Source: Chloroflexota bacterium (GTDB lineage: Bacteria > Chloroflexota > UBA6077 > JACCZL01). From it: DNA of 33,078 nucleotides. Every line of letters starts with the position of its first letter. The first letter of the stretch is position 1. A program made the translations under genes and the position numbers. The stretch covers positions 1-33,078 of the forward strand of contig JADLFM010000067.1 in NCBI GenBank assembly GCA_020845495.1. The letters are read 5' to 3'. Under the pieces are notes generated by a model. It did not search any database. It saw only the letters and a program-made list of their open reading frames with translations, and had not been told where the DNA came from. This document shows, piece by piece, positions 16,732 to 25,124 of this stretch.

Positions 16732-17475
16732 ATGATTCGCCTCCGAGGGATTCGCAAGACCTACACGATGGGCGACGTCGAGGTGCACGCGCTCCGGGGC
16801 GTGGATCTCGACATTGACGACGGCGCGCTGATGGCGATCATGGGGCCATCCGGTTCTGGCAAATCGACGATGATGAACATCCTCGGTTGCCTCGACACCC
16901 CCACGGCCGGCACCTACGAACTCGACGGCCAGGAGGTGAGCACCCTCAGCGATGACGCATTAGCGGTGGTACGGAACCGGAAGATCGGCTTCGTGTTCCA
17001 GAGCTTCAACCTGCTGCCCCGGATGGCCGCCGTCGAGCAGGTGGAGCTCCCGCTGCTCTACGCTGGCGTGAAGGATCGTCGCGAACGCGCGCTGGAGGCG
17101 TTGACGAGAGTCGGACTGGCCGAGCGCGCCCACCACAAGCCTTCAGAGCTCTCAGGCGGGCAGCAACAGCGCGTCGCGATCGCCCGCGCCCTGGTGACTC
17201 GGCCGAGCATCATCCTGGCTGATGAGCCGACCGGCGCGCTGGATACCCGGACCAGCGTCGAGATCATGGGCATCTTTCAGCGGCTGAACGACGAGCACGG
17301 CATGACCGTCATCTTCGTGACCCACGAGCCGGACATCGCGGCTCACACCCGCCGGGTCATCCAGATCCGTGACGGTGAGGTCGTCAGCGACGAGCCGCGC
17401 GAGGCAGTCCGAGCCGGGCCGCCGGCGGAAGCGCCCATGGGGCACGTTCTGGCCGTCGGCGGGGCCGCTCGATGA
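16732..17475 (+). CDS. MacB/LolD-type ABC transporter ATPase
   Basis: 247 residues. Walker [10 protein letters not shown] (38-46), Q-loop [11 protein letters not shown] (about 87-97), signature [16 protein letters not shown] (139 on), Walker [13 protein letters not shown] (160-171) and H-loop VTHEPDIA are all present, with the loops typical of the MacB/LolD/FtsE group. It powers mechanotransmission by the permease encoded next. ATG at 16732 is used because the family starts [11 protein letters not shown]; an upstream ATG at 16669 lies inside the adaptor gene. The stop overlaps the permease start by 4 bases. Confidence 0.95.
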   Translation: MIRLRGIRKTYTMGDVEVHALRGVDLDIDDGALMAIMGPSGSGKSTMMNILGCLDTPTAGTYELDGQEVSTLSDDALAVVRNRKIGFVFQSFNLLPRMAAVEQVELPLLYAGVKDRRERALEALTRVGLAERAHHKPSELSGGQQQRVAIARALVTRPSIILADEPTGALDTRTSVEIMGIFQRLNDEHGMTVIFVTHEPDIAAHTRRVIQIRDGEVVSDEPREAVRAGPPAEAPMGHVLAVGGAAR

Positions 17476-18734
17476 GCCTCTTCGAATCGGTGCGGGTGGC
17501 GCTCGGGGCGCTTGGCGCGAACAAGCTGCGGACCGTGCTCACGATGCTCGGCATGATCATTGGTGTCTGCGCGGTCGTGGCGCTCATGTCGATCGGGCAG
17601 GGTGCACAGGCCCAGGTGACGAGCCAGATCAAGAACCTGGGAACGAACCTGCTGTTCGTGCGGCCGGGCAGCACTCAGCAGGGCGGCGTGCGTAGCGCTC
17701 AAGGGAGCGCCGCGACGCTGACGCTCGACGACGCCGAGGCGCTGCCGCGGCTGGTGCCGGAGATCGTGGCGGTCGCGCCAGAGCAGAGCGGGTTTGGGCA
17801 GGTGCTGGCGAACGGCCAGAATACCAACACCCGGGTCACCGGCACGACGCCGGAGTACGAAGCGGTGCGTAACCATCATGTCTCCAAGGGCGACTTCATC
17901 AGCCGCCAGAACCTCGACAGCCGGTCGACGGTCGTCGTGCTTGGCGCGAATATCGCGACGACGCTCTTCAGCGTCGATGACCCGGTCGACCAGACGGTGC
18001 GGATCAGCTTCAATAATCGCCCGGCCTCCAACTTCCGGGTGATCGGCGTGATGGAGGCGAAGGGTGGGACCAACTTCGGTAACATGGACGACCAGATCTT
18101 CGTTCCGATTACGACGATGCAAGCGCGGCTCATCTCGGCGCGCAACACCCGGGGCGGCATGAACGTCTCGGTGCTGAACGTCCAGATCGCCGACGAAGAC
18201 CGCTTGCGTGAATCTGTGGAGGCAGTCGCGGCGGCGCTGCGCGAACGGCATCGCGTCGTCGAAGATGACTTTACGATCCAGAGTCAGGAGGATTTCCTGG
18301 CGACGTTCGGGCAGATTACCCAGACGTTCACGGTCCTGCTTGGCTCGATTGCCGGCATCTCGCTGGTCGTCGGCGGGATCGGGATTATGAACATCATGCT
18401 GGTCTCGGTGACGGAACGGACCCGCGAGATCGGCATCCGCAAGGCGGTCGGGGCGCGCCGCAAGGACATCCTGACTCAGTTCCTCGTCGAATCGGTGATG
18501 GTGAGCCTGCTCGGAGGGGCGATTGGGGTGGTGCTGGGGTGGGGTATCTCCCGCATCATCGCCGGCCTCCCGATGCCCGGCTCGGCGCCCGGGCAGGCGC
18601 TCCAGACGGTCGTGACGCCAGAATCGGTGCTGCTCGCGTTCGGCGTATCGGCGGCGGTTGGGATCTTCTTCGGGGCCTATCCGGCCTCCCGGGCAGCCAG
18701 CCTGCACCCGATCCAGGCGCTGCGGTACGAATAA
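17472..18734 (+). CDS. MacB-type ABC transporter permease
   Basis: 420 residues with the four-helix FtsX/MacB layout: one helix at about 20-42, a large extracytoplasmic MacB core domain (about 45-280), then three helices within about 285-410, with the family segments [20 protein letters not shown] and [13 protein letters not shown]. Ends PIQALRYE, as many relatives do. It forms a homodimer with the upstream ATPase and works with the adaptor. In one-membrane or atypical-envelope bacteria such systems export peptides, antibiotics or lipoprotein cargo; the cargo here is unknown. The codons for the last three residues and the stop are duplicated directly after the gene. Confidence 0.94.
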   Translation: MSLFESVRVALGALGANKLRTVLTMLGMIIGVCAVVALMSIGQGAQAQVTSQIKNLGTNLLFVRPGSTQQGGVRSAQGSAATLTLDDAEALPRLVPEIVAVAPEQSGFGQVLANGQNTNTRVTGTTPEYEAVRNHHVSKGDFISRQNLDSRSTVVVLGANIATTLFSVDDPVDQTVRISFNNRPASNFRVIGVMEAKGGTNFGNMDDQIFVPITTMQARLISARNTRGGMNVSVLNVQIADEDRLRESVEAVAAALRERHRVVEDDFTIQSQEDFLATFGQITQTFTVLLGSIAGISLVVGGIGIMNIMLVSVTERTREIGIRKAVGARRKDILTQFLVESVMVSLLGGAIGVVLGWGISRIIAGLPMPGSAPGQALQTVVTPESVLLAFGVSAAVGIFFGAYPASRAASLHPIQALRYE

Positions 18735-18746
18735 CGGTACGAATAA
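18723..18746 (+). repeat. 12-bp tandem duplication across the permease stop
   Basis: cggtacgaataa occurs at 18723-18734 (last three codons plus stop) and again at 18735-18746. A further copy of atccaggcgctg from the gene end reappears about 50 bases downstream (near 18761). It is harmless to the protein, since the first stop is kept, and looks like recent slippage. Confidence 0.9.
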
Positions 18747-18835
18747 CGGAGGCGAGGGCGAATCCAGGCGCTGGTGAGCCCAGGTGAGGAATAGTTCTGA
18801 CGCGGTCTGACAAGACGAGGACCGGGAGGCAAGCC

Positions 18836-18988
18836 ATGGCCCGTGCGCTCATGCTCGCGCTGACGCTCGTGATTGTGGTCCTGGTTGTCTGGGTCGTCTG
18901 GGGTGAGGCGCTGGTGACGCGTGCACAGCGAGAGCGGCAGGCAGATGATGCCGGGCTCGACGAGGCCCGACGGGAGGACCGGCGATGA
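18836..18988 (+). CDS. Small single-helix membrane protein (50 aa)
   Basis: A 50-codon gene with good signals: SD gggagg (18824-18829) 6 bases before the ATG, and a TGA that overlaps the ATG of the response regulator (ATGA, 18985-18988), so the two are translationally coupled. The product has a hydrophobic helix at about residues 5-23 (Leu/Val/Trp-rich) and a charged C-terminal tail (about 25-50; QRERQADD, DEARREDRR). I do not recognise a family. Its place between an export system and a two-component system suggests a role as sensor accessory, kinase modulator or small regulator of the transporter (inference). Confidence 0.72.
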   Translation: MARALMLALTLVIVVLVVWVVWGEALVTRAQRERQADDAGLDEARREDRR

Positions 18989-19713
18989 GCGGCGGCTCGA
19001 CGATCCTGGTGGTCGACGACGAGCGCAACATCGTCCAACTGGCGCGGCTGTACCTGCGGAACGAAGGCTATCAAGTGGAGACCGCCGCGAACGGCCGCGA
19101 GGCGCTCGAGAAGGTACGCCAGGTCACCCCAAGCCTGGTGCTGCTGGATCTGATGTTGCCCGAAATGGATGGCTGGGAGGTCTGCAAGCAGCTTCGGAAG
19201 AGCAGCGACATCCCGATCATCATGCTGACCGCCCGCGATGACGACGTCGACAAGGTAGTTGGGCTGGAGTTGGGCGCCGACGATTACGTGACCAAGCCGT
19301 TCAATCCCCGCGAGTTGGTGGCGCGGGTGAAGGCAGTGCTCCGACGGACTGAGGGCGCCCGGACGCCTGGCCGGGTGATTCGCTTCGCCGATTTGACCAT
19401 CGATCAGGACCGCCGTGAGTTCCGGATCGGCGAGCGGCAGGTCGACCTTCGACCAAAGGAGTTCGACCTGTTGACGACGCTGGCCGCGACGCCGGGCATC
19501 GTGTTCGACCGCGAGCGGCTGCTCCAGGTCGCCTGGGGCTACGACTACGGCGGCGATTCCCGGACGGTGGACGTGCACGTCACCTGGCTGCGCGAGAAGC
19601 TTGCGTCGAGTCAGGCCCGCATTCAGACGGTCTGGAGCGTCGGCTACAAGCTCGTGACCGCCGATCAGTTACCGGTGAGGGCACAAGGTGGCCGCGGCAA
19701 GAGCCAGAGCTGA
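18985..19713 (+). CDS. OmpR/PhoB-family response regulator
   Basis: 242 residues. Receiver domain 1-122 with acidic pocket D11/D12, phosphoacceptor D55 in LVLLDLMLPEMDG, T82 and K104 (TKPFNPREL). DNA-binding winged helix about 130-230, with the usual RPKEFDLL and SRTVDVHVTWLREK segments ending in the VGYKLV wing. A cytoplasmic transcription factor expected to bind 11-bp-phased direct repeats as a dimer. It overlaps the histidine kinase gene by 26 bases and the small membrane protein gene by 4, so all three are co-translated. Candidate targets in this window are the GTTA boxes upstream of the adaptor operon and the ABC exporter. Confidence 0.95.
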   Translation: MSGGSTILVVDDERNIVQLARLYLRNEGYQVETAANGREALEKVRQVTPSLVLLDLMLPEMDGWEVCKQLRKSSDIPIIMLTARDDDVDKVVGLELGADDYVTKPFNPRELVARVKAVLRRTEGARTPGRVIRFADLTIDQDRREFRIGERQVDLRPKEFDLLTTLAATPGIVFDRERLLQVAWGYDYGGDSRTVDVHVTWLREKLASSQARIQTVWSVGYKLVTADQLPVRAQGGRGKSQS

Positions 19714-21631
19714 CGACGCGGCGGACGGCCCCGAGCGTCGCGCTGGCAGCCCGCCGCTGCCGCGCGGGCGTGTGGGCACGCGTTCAGCCGGGGCAGCGCG
19801 GAACGGAGTGGCGTCGATCGATTCCGCGAACGATGAGGCACCGGCTGAGGTGGCGACTGCGAGCAGCATGGTGCCGCCTGCCGGCCTGGCGCTGCCAGGC
19901 CACGCGGCCTCGCCGAGCGGTGCACCAGGGCCGAGCAGTGCACCAGAGCCAGGCGGCGCACCAGGGCCAGGCGACGCACTGCCACGAGTCGGCTCGCCGG
20001 CCCCGGGCGCTTCGTTGGCGTCAGGGCGGCTACGCGCGAGCGCTCCGGCCCTGGACGGCCCGACAGGCAGGCTACCAGCCGTCTCGCCCGAGCAGGGCGG
20101 ACGGCTCAGGCGGCTCCGTGTGCTCGGGCCGAGGCAGTCGCTTCGAACGCGGCTGATCCTCGCCTTCGCCGCCATCATCTTCCTGACGCTGCTGGTCGTC
20201 GGCATCGGGTTCATCTTCATCCTGCGCCAGTATCAAGAGCAGCGCGAGATTCTCCGGCTTAGCGGACTGGCTGGGCCGGTCGCGTTCCAGGCCCGCTCGC
20301 TCGAACAGCAGGATGCAAACGTTGCTGAGATCACCGACTTCCTCCAGCGGCTAGCCGACGACCTCGACGTCCGGATCGTCCTGAGCAGCAGGCAGGGTGC
20401 CATCTTCTTCGACAGTGACAATGCCCTGGAAGGCCAACGCCTTGACCTCCAGGGTGCGCAGCGGATCGGGCCGCTGCGACGCGCTCGGCTCGTCTCGACC
20501 GGCGCGGGTGACGACCGTCGGATCTTCTTCATCGCCGCCGCTGCGCTCGAACGGTCGCCGGGGCGACTCGGCGGCGGCTACGTCCTGGCGCTCGTCTCGG
20601 AGCCAATGACGCTCAAGGCCGTCTTGCAGGAACTGGCGCCACGCCTCGCGCTGGCGGCGCTCGTGTCGCTGCTGGCGTCGATCGTCGTGGCCTGGGTGCT
20701 GGCCGCTTCGATCGCCAGCCCCCTGGCCCGGATGACGCGCGCAGCCGAGGAGATCGCGCAGGGCCGCTATGACCAGTCGATCCCATCGCATGGCTCGGAC
20801 GAGATCGGGCGGCTCGCGGCGGCGTTCAACTCGATGGCGTTCGCGGTTGCACGATCGCAGCGGACGCTCCGTGACTTCGTCGCGAACGTCTCGCACGACC
20901 TTCGGACTCCGCTCACATCGGTTCAGGGCTTCTCGCAGGCGATGGTCGACGGCGCGCTGCGCACGCCCCAGGAGTATGCTGAGGCCGGACAGGTCATCAA
21001 CGATGAGGCTGCACGGATGCGGCGACTCGTCGAAGACCTCCTCCAATTGAGCAAGATCGAGTCCGGCCAGATCCGCCTCGAGCGGGCATCCGTGGACCTT
21101 GCCATGTTCGCGCGGCAGGCCGCCGAGCGAATCGAGCGGCAGGCCAGCGAGCGGGGGCTCACCGTCATCACGACGATCGACGGCGCCCCGACCGTCTCGG
21201 CCGACTGCCGCTGGCTGGAGCGGGCGCTCGACAACCTCCTGGACAACGCCGTCAAGCATACCCCGGCAGACGGGACGATCTCCCTGGCGGTTGGTACGCT
21301 CGGGCGGTGGCCATTGGACGGCCGGGGTGTGGCCCCGTCGACCTGGGCGTACCTGTCAGTCCATAACACGGGCTCCTTCATCCCTCCGGAGGACCGCCCA
21401 CGCGTCTTCGAGCGGTTCTATCAACTGGACAAGGCACGCTCCGGGTCGAACGGGAGTAGCGGGCTTGGGCTGGCGATCGCTCAGGAGATCGTCCAGGCTC
21501 ATAACGGGCGCATCGAGGTCTACAGCTCCGCGGCAGATGGAACCGACTTCGTCGTGACGCTCCCGTTGCTTGACCGTTCCGGGGATCGTGAAGTAGGATC
21601 GACCCTGCCCGTTCGGGGCGTCACGCCCTGA
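19688..21631 (+). CDS. Sensor histidine kinase with long disordered N-terminus
   Basis: 647 residues from the GTG at 19688 (gaggg 6 bases upstream). Layout: a low-complexity Ala/Pro/Gly/Ser N-terminus (1-150); TM1 (about 156-179); an extracytoplasmic sensor (about 180-318); TM2 (about 319-342); HAMP (about 343-395); HisKA with the phospho-His H403 in NVSHDLRTPLT; and a HATPase domain with N-box NLLDNAVKHTP, a PPEDRPRVFERFYQ F-box and the GSSGLGLAIAQE G-box. It is the partner of the overlapping response regulator. The N-terminal extension is unusual for the class and partly encoded by tandem 18-bp repeats; later starts would remove it, but none has an SD as good. The signal sensed is unknown. 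Confidence 0.93.
   Translation: MAAARARADDAADGPERRAGSPPLPRGRVGTRSAGAARNGVASIDSANDEAPAEVATASSMVPPAGLALPGHAASPSGAPGPSSAPEPGGAPGPGDALPRVGSPAPGASLASGRLRASAPALDGPTGRLPAVSPEQGGRLRRLRVLGPRQSLRTRLILAFAAIIFLTLLVVGIGFIFILRQYQEQREILRLSGLAGPVAFQARSLEQQDANVAEITDFLQRLADDLDVRIVLSSRQGAIFFDSDNALEGQRLDLQGAQRIGPLRRARLVSTGAGDDRRIFFIAAAALERSPGRLGGGYVLALVSEPMTLKAVLQELAPRLALAALVSLLASIVVAWVLAASIASPLARMTRAAEEIAQGRYDQSIPSHGSDEIGRLAAAFNSMAFAVARSQRTLRDFVANVSHDLRTPLTSVQGFSQAMVDGALRTPQEYAEAGQVINDEAARMRRLVEDLLQLSKIESGQIRLERASVDLAMFARQAAERIERQASERGLTVITTIDGAPTVSADCRWLERALDNLLDNAVKHTPADGTISLAVGTLGRWPLDGRGVAPSTWAYLSVHNTGSFIPPEDRPRVFERFYQLDKARSGSNGSSGLGLAIAQEIVQAHNGRIEVYSSAADGTDFVVTLPLLDRSGDREVGSTLPVRGVTP
19916..19986 (+). repeat. 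18-bp tandem repeats in the kinase N-terminus
   Basis: Three units at 19916-19933, 19934-19951 and 19952-19969, and a partial fourth, each with the core gcaccag(g/a)gcc. They encode six-residue units of the type S/G-G-A-P-G/E-P. In frame, so they change length without disrupting the gene. Confidence 0.8.
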
Positions 21632-21788
21632 ACTCGTCGGCGGCTGGATCGGCCGGCGTCGGCGGGAGCGAGCTACGGGTCGGCCTGCCGATCAGTTCCG
21701 TGCCGATGTGCTCCATCACGGATCGCTGCGTTCGGAGCGCAGCCGCGACATTCCAGTTCTGGAGCGTCCGATTTCTGCCGAGTGTTTC
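21632..21788 (+). other. Gap before the secreted C39-like gene
   Basis: 157 bases. Holds a 6-bp inverted repeat gctgcg/cgcagc around 21725-21743. The open frame continues from here (GTG at 21708) into the secreted protein, but the residues it adds do not look like part of a signal peptide. No clear promoter boxes. Confidence 0.35.
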
Positions 21789-23792
21789 GTGCGCAAGTCG
21801 CGCCGGTTGCTGATCGTTCTGGCCCTTGCGCTCCTCCTGCTACCGGTAAGCCCTGCTCGTGCTGAGTCACGCGGTGCGGTGTCGGGCGTCGTCACGGTCG
21901 AGACCGGCTCGACCTCACGGCCCGTCGCGAACGTCGAAGTCCGGCTCCTGTTCGGCTCGAAGTCCGCTACCCAGCGAACTGGAGCGGATGGTTCGTACCG
22001 TTTCGCGGATTTGCTCGACAGCAAGTACACCGTACGAGTGTTTCCGCCGGATGGCCTTAAGGTGAAGGGGAACAACGTCGTCACGCTCGAGGTCGACGAC
22101 GGCCGGACGGTTAAGGTGGATTTCGCGCTGCTGGCCGAAGCAACGCCGACCCCGACAGTCCTCCCCACGAAGGTCGTGGCGCCAACCCGGCCACCGGCCT
22201 CACCAAGCCCCAGGCCGATCGTCGCGACGGGCGCGGAGCAGGTCGCCGCACGAGTCGTTCCAACCGTCATCGATCCGGAGCATGCTGCTTCGGCGTCGCC
22301 AGTCGCGTCACCGCTCGCGCTCCTGTTCCAGACGCCGCCCCCGATCGTCACCGGCACCCCGCGAGTGACCTCGACCGGGACGCCAACTGATTCCGCGGCC
22401 ACCACCCCGACGGCGCTCCCGAACACGCCGCCGCGCCGGCTAGTGACGAGCTTCGCGGCGATGCGAGCCGGTAGCACCAGCACCGCCTCCGAACTGCGGG
22501 CCTTCTCAACCGATAGCTCGCTGGTTCTCGGCGTGCCGTTCCGCACTCAGATCGATGGGACCGAGTTCTCGCTGGTGAACTGCGGGCCGGCTTCGCTGGC
22601 GATGGTGCTGACCGCCTTTGGCGTGCAAGTCGATCCCGCGTCAGTCCGCGACTATCTGAACTACATCATCGGCAACTACGACACCGAGCAGGGCACCAGC
22701 CTGTACGCGCTGGCTCGGATCGCCAGTGAGGCCGGGTTGAACGTCTTTGGCGTGTCGCGCCGTTGGGCCGTCGAGGACGTCCGCGAGCACGTGCGGGCCG
22801 GGCAGCCAGTCATCACGCTCACCAAGTACCGTCGCTTGCCGGGCCATTTTGGGTCGACCACGGACTTCGATCATTACATCGTGATTACCGGATTGGCCGG
22901 CGAGGATTTCGTCTACAACGACGCAGCCTACGCGAGTGAGTACGGCTACAACCTGCTCATCAGCCCGGCCGAGTTGCAACGCGCCTGGGGCGATAGCTCG
23001 ATTCCCGGTCACGCGATGGCCGTGGGCCTGGGCGACAGCGTCCGCCCGCTGCCAATCGTGCCCCGCCGCCTGACGGCCGAGAACCTGGCAGCGATCTCTC
23101 CGGAGGCGACGGCCACAGTCGAGGCGCCAGTCCGCGCGATCCACGGGCCGGCCATCGAGTGGCTCCGCGAGCAGATGCTCGACCGCCTGGGGGCACGCAC
23201 CCGCCCGCTCGACGGCGCCGCATCACCAGCGGCCAGTTCGGTGCCAGCTACCTCGACATCGGCACGCTCCTCGACTGCTGCCGCCGACGAGTCGGTCACG
23301 CCTGCCCCGGCCAGCACCGCTGACGGCGGCCCCACGACGGGTGCGCCGTCCGGGGACGGGCCTTCCGGTACGTCCGGTGCGGCTTCAGCGGGCGGTGTCT
23401 CCTCGACAACCTCCCTGCCCGCGGGTGCCCCAGCCACCGATGGCCAGTCCGAAGCTGGCTCGCCCGCCGCTTCCTCGTCCGCTCCCCCGCTGCCCGACGA
23501 CTCCACCCTCGGGCTGTCCCAGGTAGGTGACACGATCCCGGATGGCGGCGCAGTCGTGCGCGAGCGCTGGCTCCCGCGCGATCAATGGCCGGATGTGGTC
23601 GCGATGGCCGCGCGGGGTGGTGGCGCAGGTGGCCCGGCCGTCGAGGCGCGCACCCTCGATGCGGACGACTCCATGCCGTATGCGGCTGCCTCCGACGATT
23701 ACTCCTGGCTCCGTCTATTCGGGGCCGTCTCCGTACTGAGCGGCCTCTGCCTGCTGGCCGTTGGCCGGCACCTGGGCCGGGGGCGAACGTAG
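21789..23792 (+). CDS. Secreted, C-terminally anchored C39-like peptidase-fold protein
   Basis: 667 residues from the GTG at 21789, chosen because it gives an ideal signal peptide (MRKSRR, hydrophobic core, PARA cleavage near 25); GTG 21708 would add 27 residues. Then a beta-sandwich carboxypeptidase-regulatory-like domain (about 30-115; VANVEVRLLFG, TGADGSYRFADL), a Thr/Pro/Ser linker, and a C39-like papain-fold domain (about 240-420). Its Cys is in VNCGPASLAMVL (about 262), His in DFDHYIVITGL (about 361) and Asp/Asn in VYNDAAY (about 376), so the triad looks complete. A long Ala/Ser/Thr/Pro stalk follows, then one membrane helix (about 640-660) and an Arg-rich end. It could be a cell-surface protease or transglutaminase-like enzyme, possibly linked to the upstream export system. 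Confidence 0.82.
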   Translation: MRKSRRLLIVLALALLLLPVSPARAESRGAVSGVVTVETGSTSRPVANVEVRLLFGSKSATQRTGADGSYRFADLLDSKYTVRVFPPDGLKVKGNNVVTLEVDDGRTVKVDFALLAEATPTPTVLPTKVVAPTRPPASPSPRPIVATGAEQVAARVVPTVIDPEHAASASPVASPLALLFQTPPPIVTGTPRVTSTGTPTDSAATTPTALPNTPPRRLVTSFAAMRAGSTSTASELRAFSTDSSLVLGVPFRTQIDGTEFSLVNCGPASLAMVLTAFGVQVDPASVRDYLNYIIGNYDTEQGTSLYALARIASEAGLNVFGVSRRWAVEDVREHVRAGQPVITLTKYRRLPGHFGSTTDFDHYIVITGLAGEDFVYNDAAYASEYGYNLLISPAELQRAWGDSSIPGHAMAVGLGDSVRPLPIVPRRLTAENLAAISPEATATVEAPVRAIHGPAIEWLREQMLDRLGARTRPLDGAASPAASSVPATSTSARSSTAAADESVTPAPASTADGGPTTGAPSGDGPSGTSGAASAGGVSSTTSLPAGAPATDGQSEAGSPAASSSAPPLPDDSTLGLSQVGDTIPDGGAVVRERWLPRDQWPDVVAMAARGGGAGGPAVEARTLDADDSMPYAAASDDYSWLRLFGAVSVLSGLCLLAVGRHLGRGRT

Positions 23793-23825
23793 CTATCCGC
23801 CGTCGGCGGCCCATGACGTCGGCGG

Positions 23826-23857
23826 CCCGCCATCAGTTGCAGGCCATCATTGGCGGG
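23826..23857. terminator. Inverted repeat between convergent genes
   Basis: cccgcca (23826-23832) and tggcggg (23851-23857) form a 7-bp stem with an 18-base loop. It lies in the 132-base gap where the secreted protein gene and the hypothetical gene converge. A second short repeat, gtcggcggccc, occurs twice just before it. Terminator role inferred by position. Confidence 0.35.
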
Positions 23858-23924
23858 TGGGACCAGGACACCGTCAACTCGGCCATTGCCGCTGACACCT
23901 GTTTCCTGAGTGCGGAGAGCTCGC

Positions 23925-25124
23925 TCAGATCGGATCGGACGGTCGGCGGCTGAACTCGGGCGGGGGCGGTCCATGGGCTTCCGCTTCGAGCGCGAGCTCC
24001 AGGCTCTTCTCGACGATCGCACGCAGGAGCGGGTGGCTACGGAGCGAACCACTGTCGTTGATGGCGAAGGCGGCAGCTACCGCTTCCCTGGCCGAGCGCT
24101 CGCGGCCAGTTTCCCAGAAGAGGTAGGCCGTCTCCTCGAGCCGGCGGCGGAAGGCGCGGCGTTGTTGGGGGGTGAACAGCCCGTCAACGGCTGAATCGAC
24201 GATGCGCTGCTCGCGGGTCTCGCGGGGTTCCAGCGAGAGCACCAGCCGGCTCTCGCGCACTTTTTGGAGCTCGTGCGCGTACTGCTTCGACTCATCGTAG
24301 CCGAAGAACCAGCCTGTCATCTCCCGTTCTTCGAGGAGTCTGGCCGACTCGTCGAGCAGGTTCGGCATCAGGAACGTCTGGCCGCGACTGACCCGCTGGT
24401 GAATGAGCGCGTCGGATGGTGGAGGCGGTAGCTCGCCCAGCAGATGCCGCCGTAGCACGAAGTCACGCGGGACGGGCGTGTGGGAGGTGGCGTTGAGTGC
24501 CAGCCCCTCGGCCGCCAGGCTCAGTCCGTACGCGACAGGAAGGGTGACGATCGTCGCCTCGCGCTCCTCCCGCCAGGTTGTCAGCTCACGCTCGAAGCGG
24601 CGACGCGTCGTCTCCTCGATGACGGCATCTTTGATGCCGACCACGTCGTTGAGCACCAGCGCGAACGTCGTGATCCCGCCACCCGGCCGCTCGACCGTGA
24701 GCCAGAGGATGCGCGATCCGACGCCGTCGACCATCGTCGCCTGGGCGCTGGTGACGTGGGCATCCATCGCGGGCGGTCGGGCCGTCGCCACGAGCGAGTA
24801 GCTGACGGGCACCTCGACCTCGATGCCCAGGCTCCGCAGGCGATGGAGCCCGCGCCGCGCCGCCTTGCGAAGATCCTTGCTGGGCGCGCCAGCCGCGATC
24901 GGTCCGAGGATACGCCCGGCGCGCGGATCGCGGGAAGCGCTCAGCACCTCGACGAGCGCCGCTGCACCCCCAGGCGCCCGCTCGGCTACGTGCTGGAGCT
25001 CAGCCAGGACGTCGGCGTCCGGAGGGAGCGCGAGGAGCGTCGCGATGGCGGACGTGGCCGTGTCGGCGGGGCCGGCGGCTGGTCCCTCGGCGGCTGGTCC
25101 CCGCGGGTCGTCTGGCAGGCTCAT
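23925..25124 (-). CDS. Hypothetical protein with HEAT-like N-terminus
   Basis: 399 residues, family not recognised. Residues about 25-100 are Ala/Leu-rich paired helices reminiscent of HEAT repeats (LAELQHVAERAPGG, ALVEVLSASRDPRAG), then a mixed alpha/beta part (about 105-200) starting VEVPVSYSLVAT, and an Arg/Glu-rich helical C-terminus with QQRRAFRRRLEE. No signal peptide or membrane helix, so cytoplasmic. The start ATG at 25124 shares one base with the TGA of the ROK kinase gene (TGATG), with gggagag 4 bases upstream of the preceding in-frame GTG region, so it is co-translated as the last gene of the opcA-rpiA-ROK operon. That context suggests a link to sugar-phosphate metabolism, but no function can be named. 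Confidence 0.8.
   Translation of the reverse strand: MSLPDDPRGPAAEGPAAGPADTATSAIATLLALPPDADVLAELQHVAERAPGGAAALVEVLSASRDPRAGRILGPIAAGAPSKDLRKAARRGLHRLRSLGIEVEVPVSYSLVATARPPAMDAHVTSAQATMVDGVGSRILWLTVERPGGGITTFALVLNDVVGIKDAVIEETTRRRFERELTTWREEREATIVTLPVAYGLSLAAEGLALNATSHTPVPRDFVLRRHLLGELPPPPSDALIHQRVSRGQTFLMPNLLDESARLLEEREMTGWFFGYDESKQYAHELQKVRESRLVLSLEPRETREQRIVDSAVDGLFTPQQRRAFRRRLEETAYLFWETGRERSAREAVAAAFAINDSGSLRSHPLLRAIVEKSLELALEAEAHGPPPPEFSRRPSDPI

Noticed and set aside
17343..18707. 454-codon open frame antisense to the MacB permease
   Set aside because: Arg/His/Asp-rich shadow translation with no domain signal.
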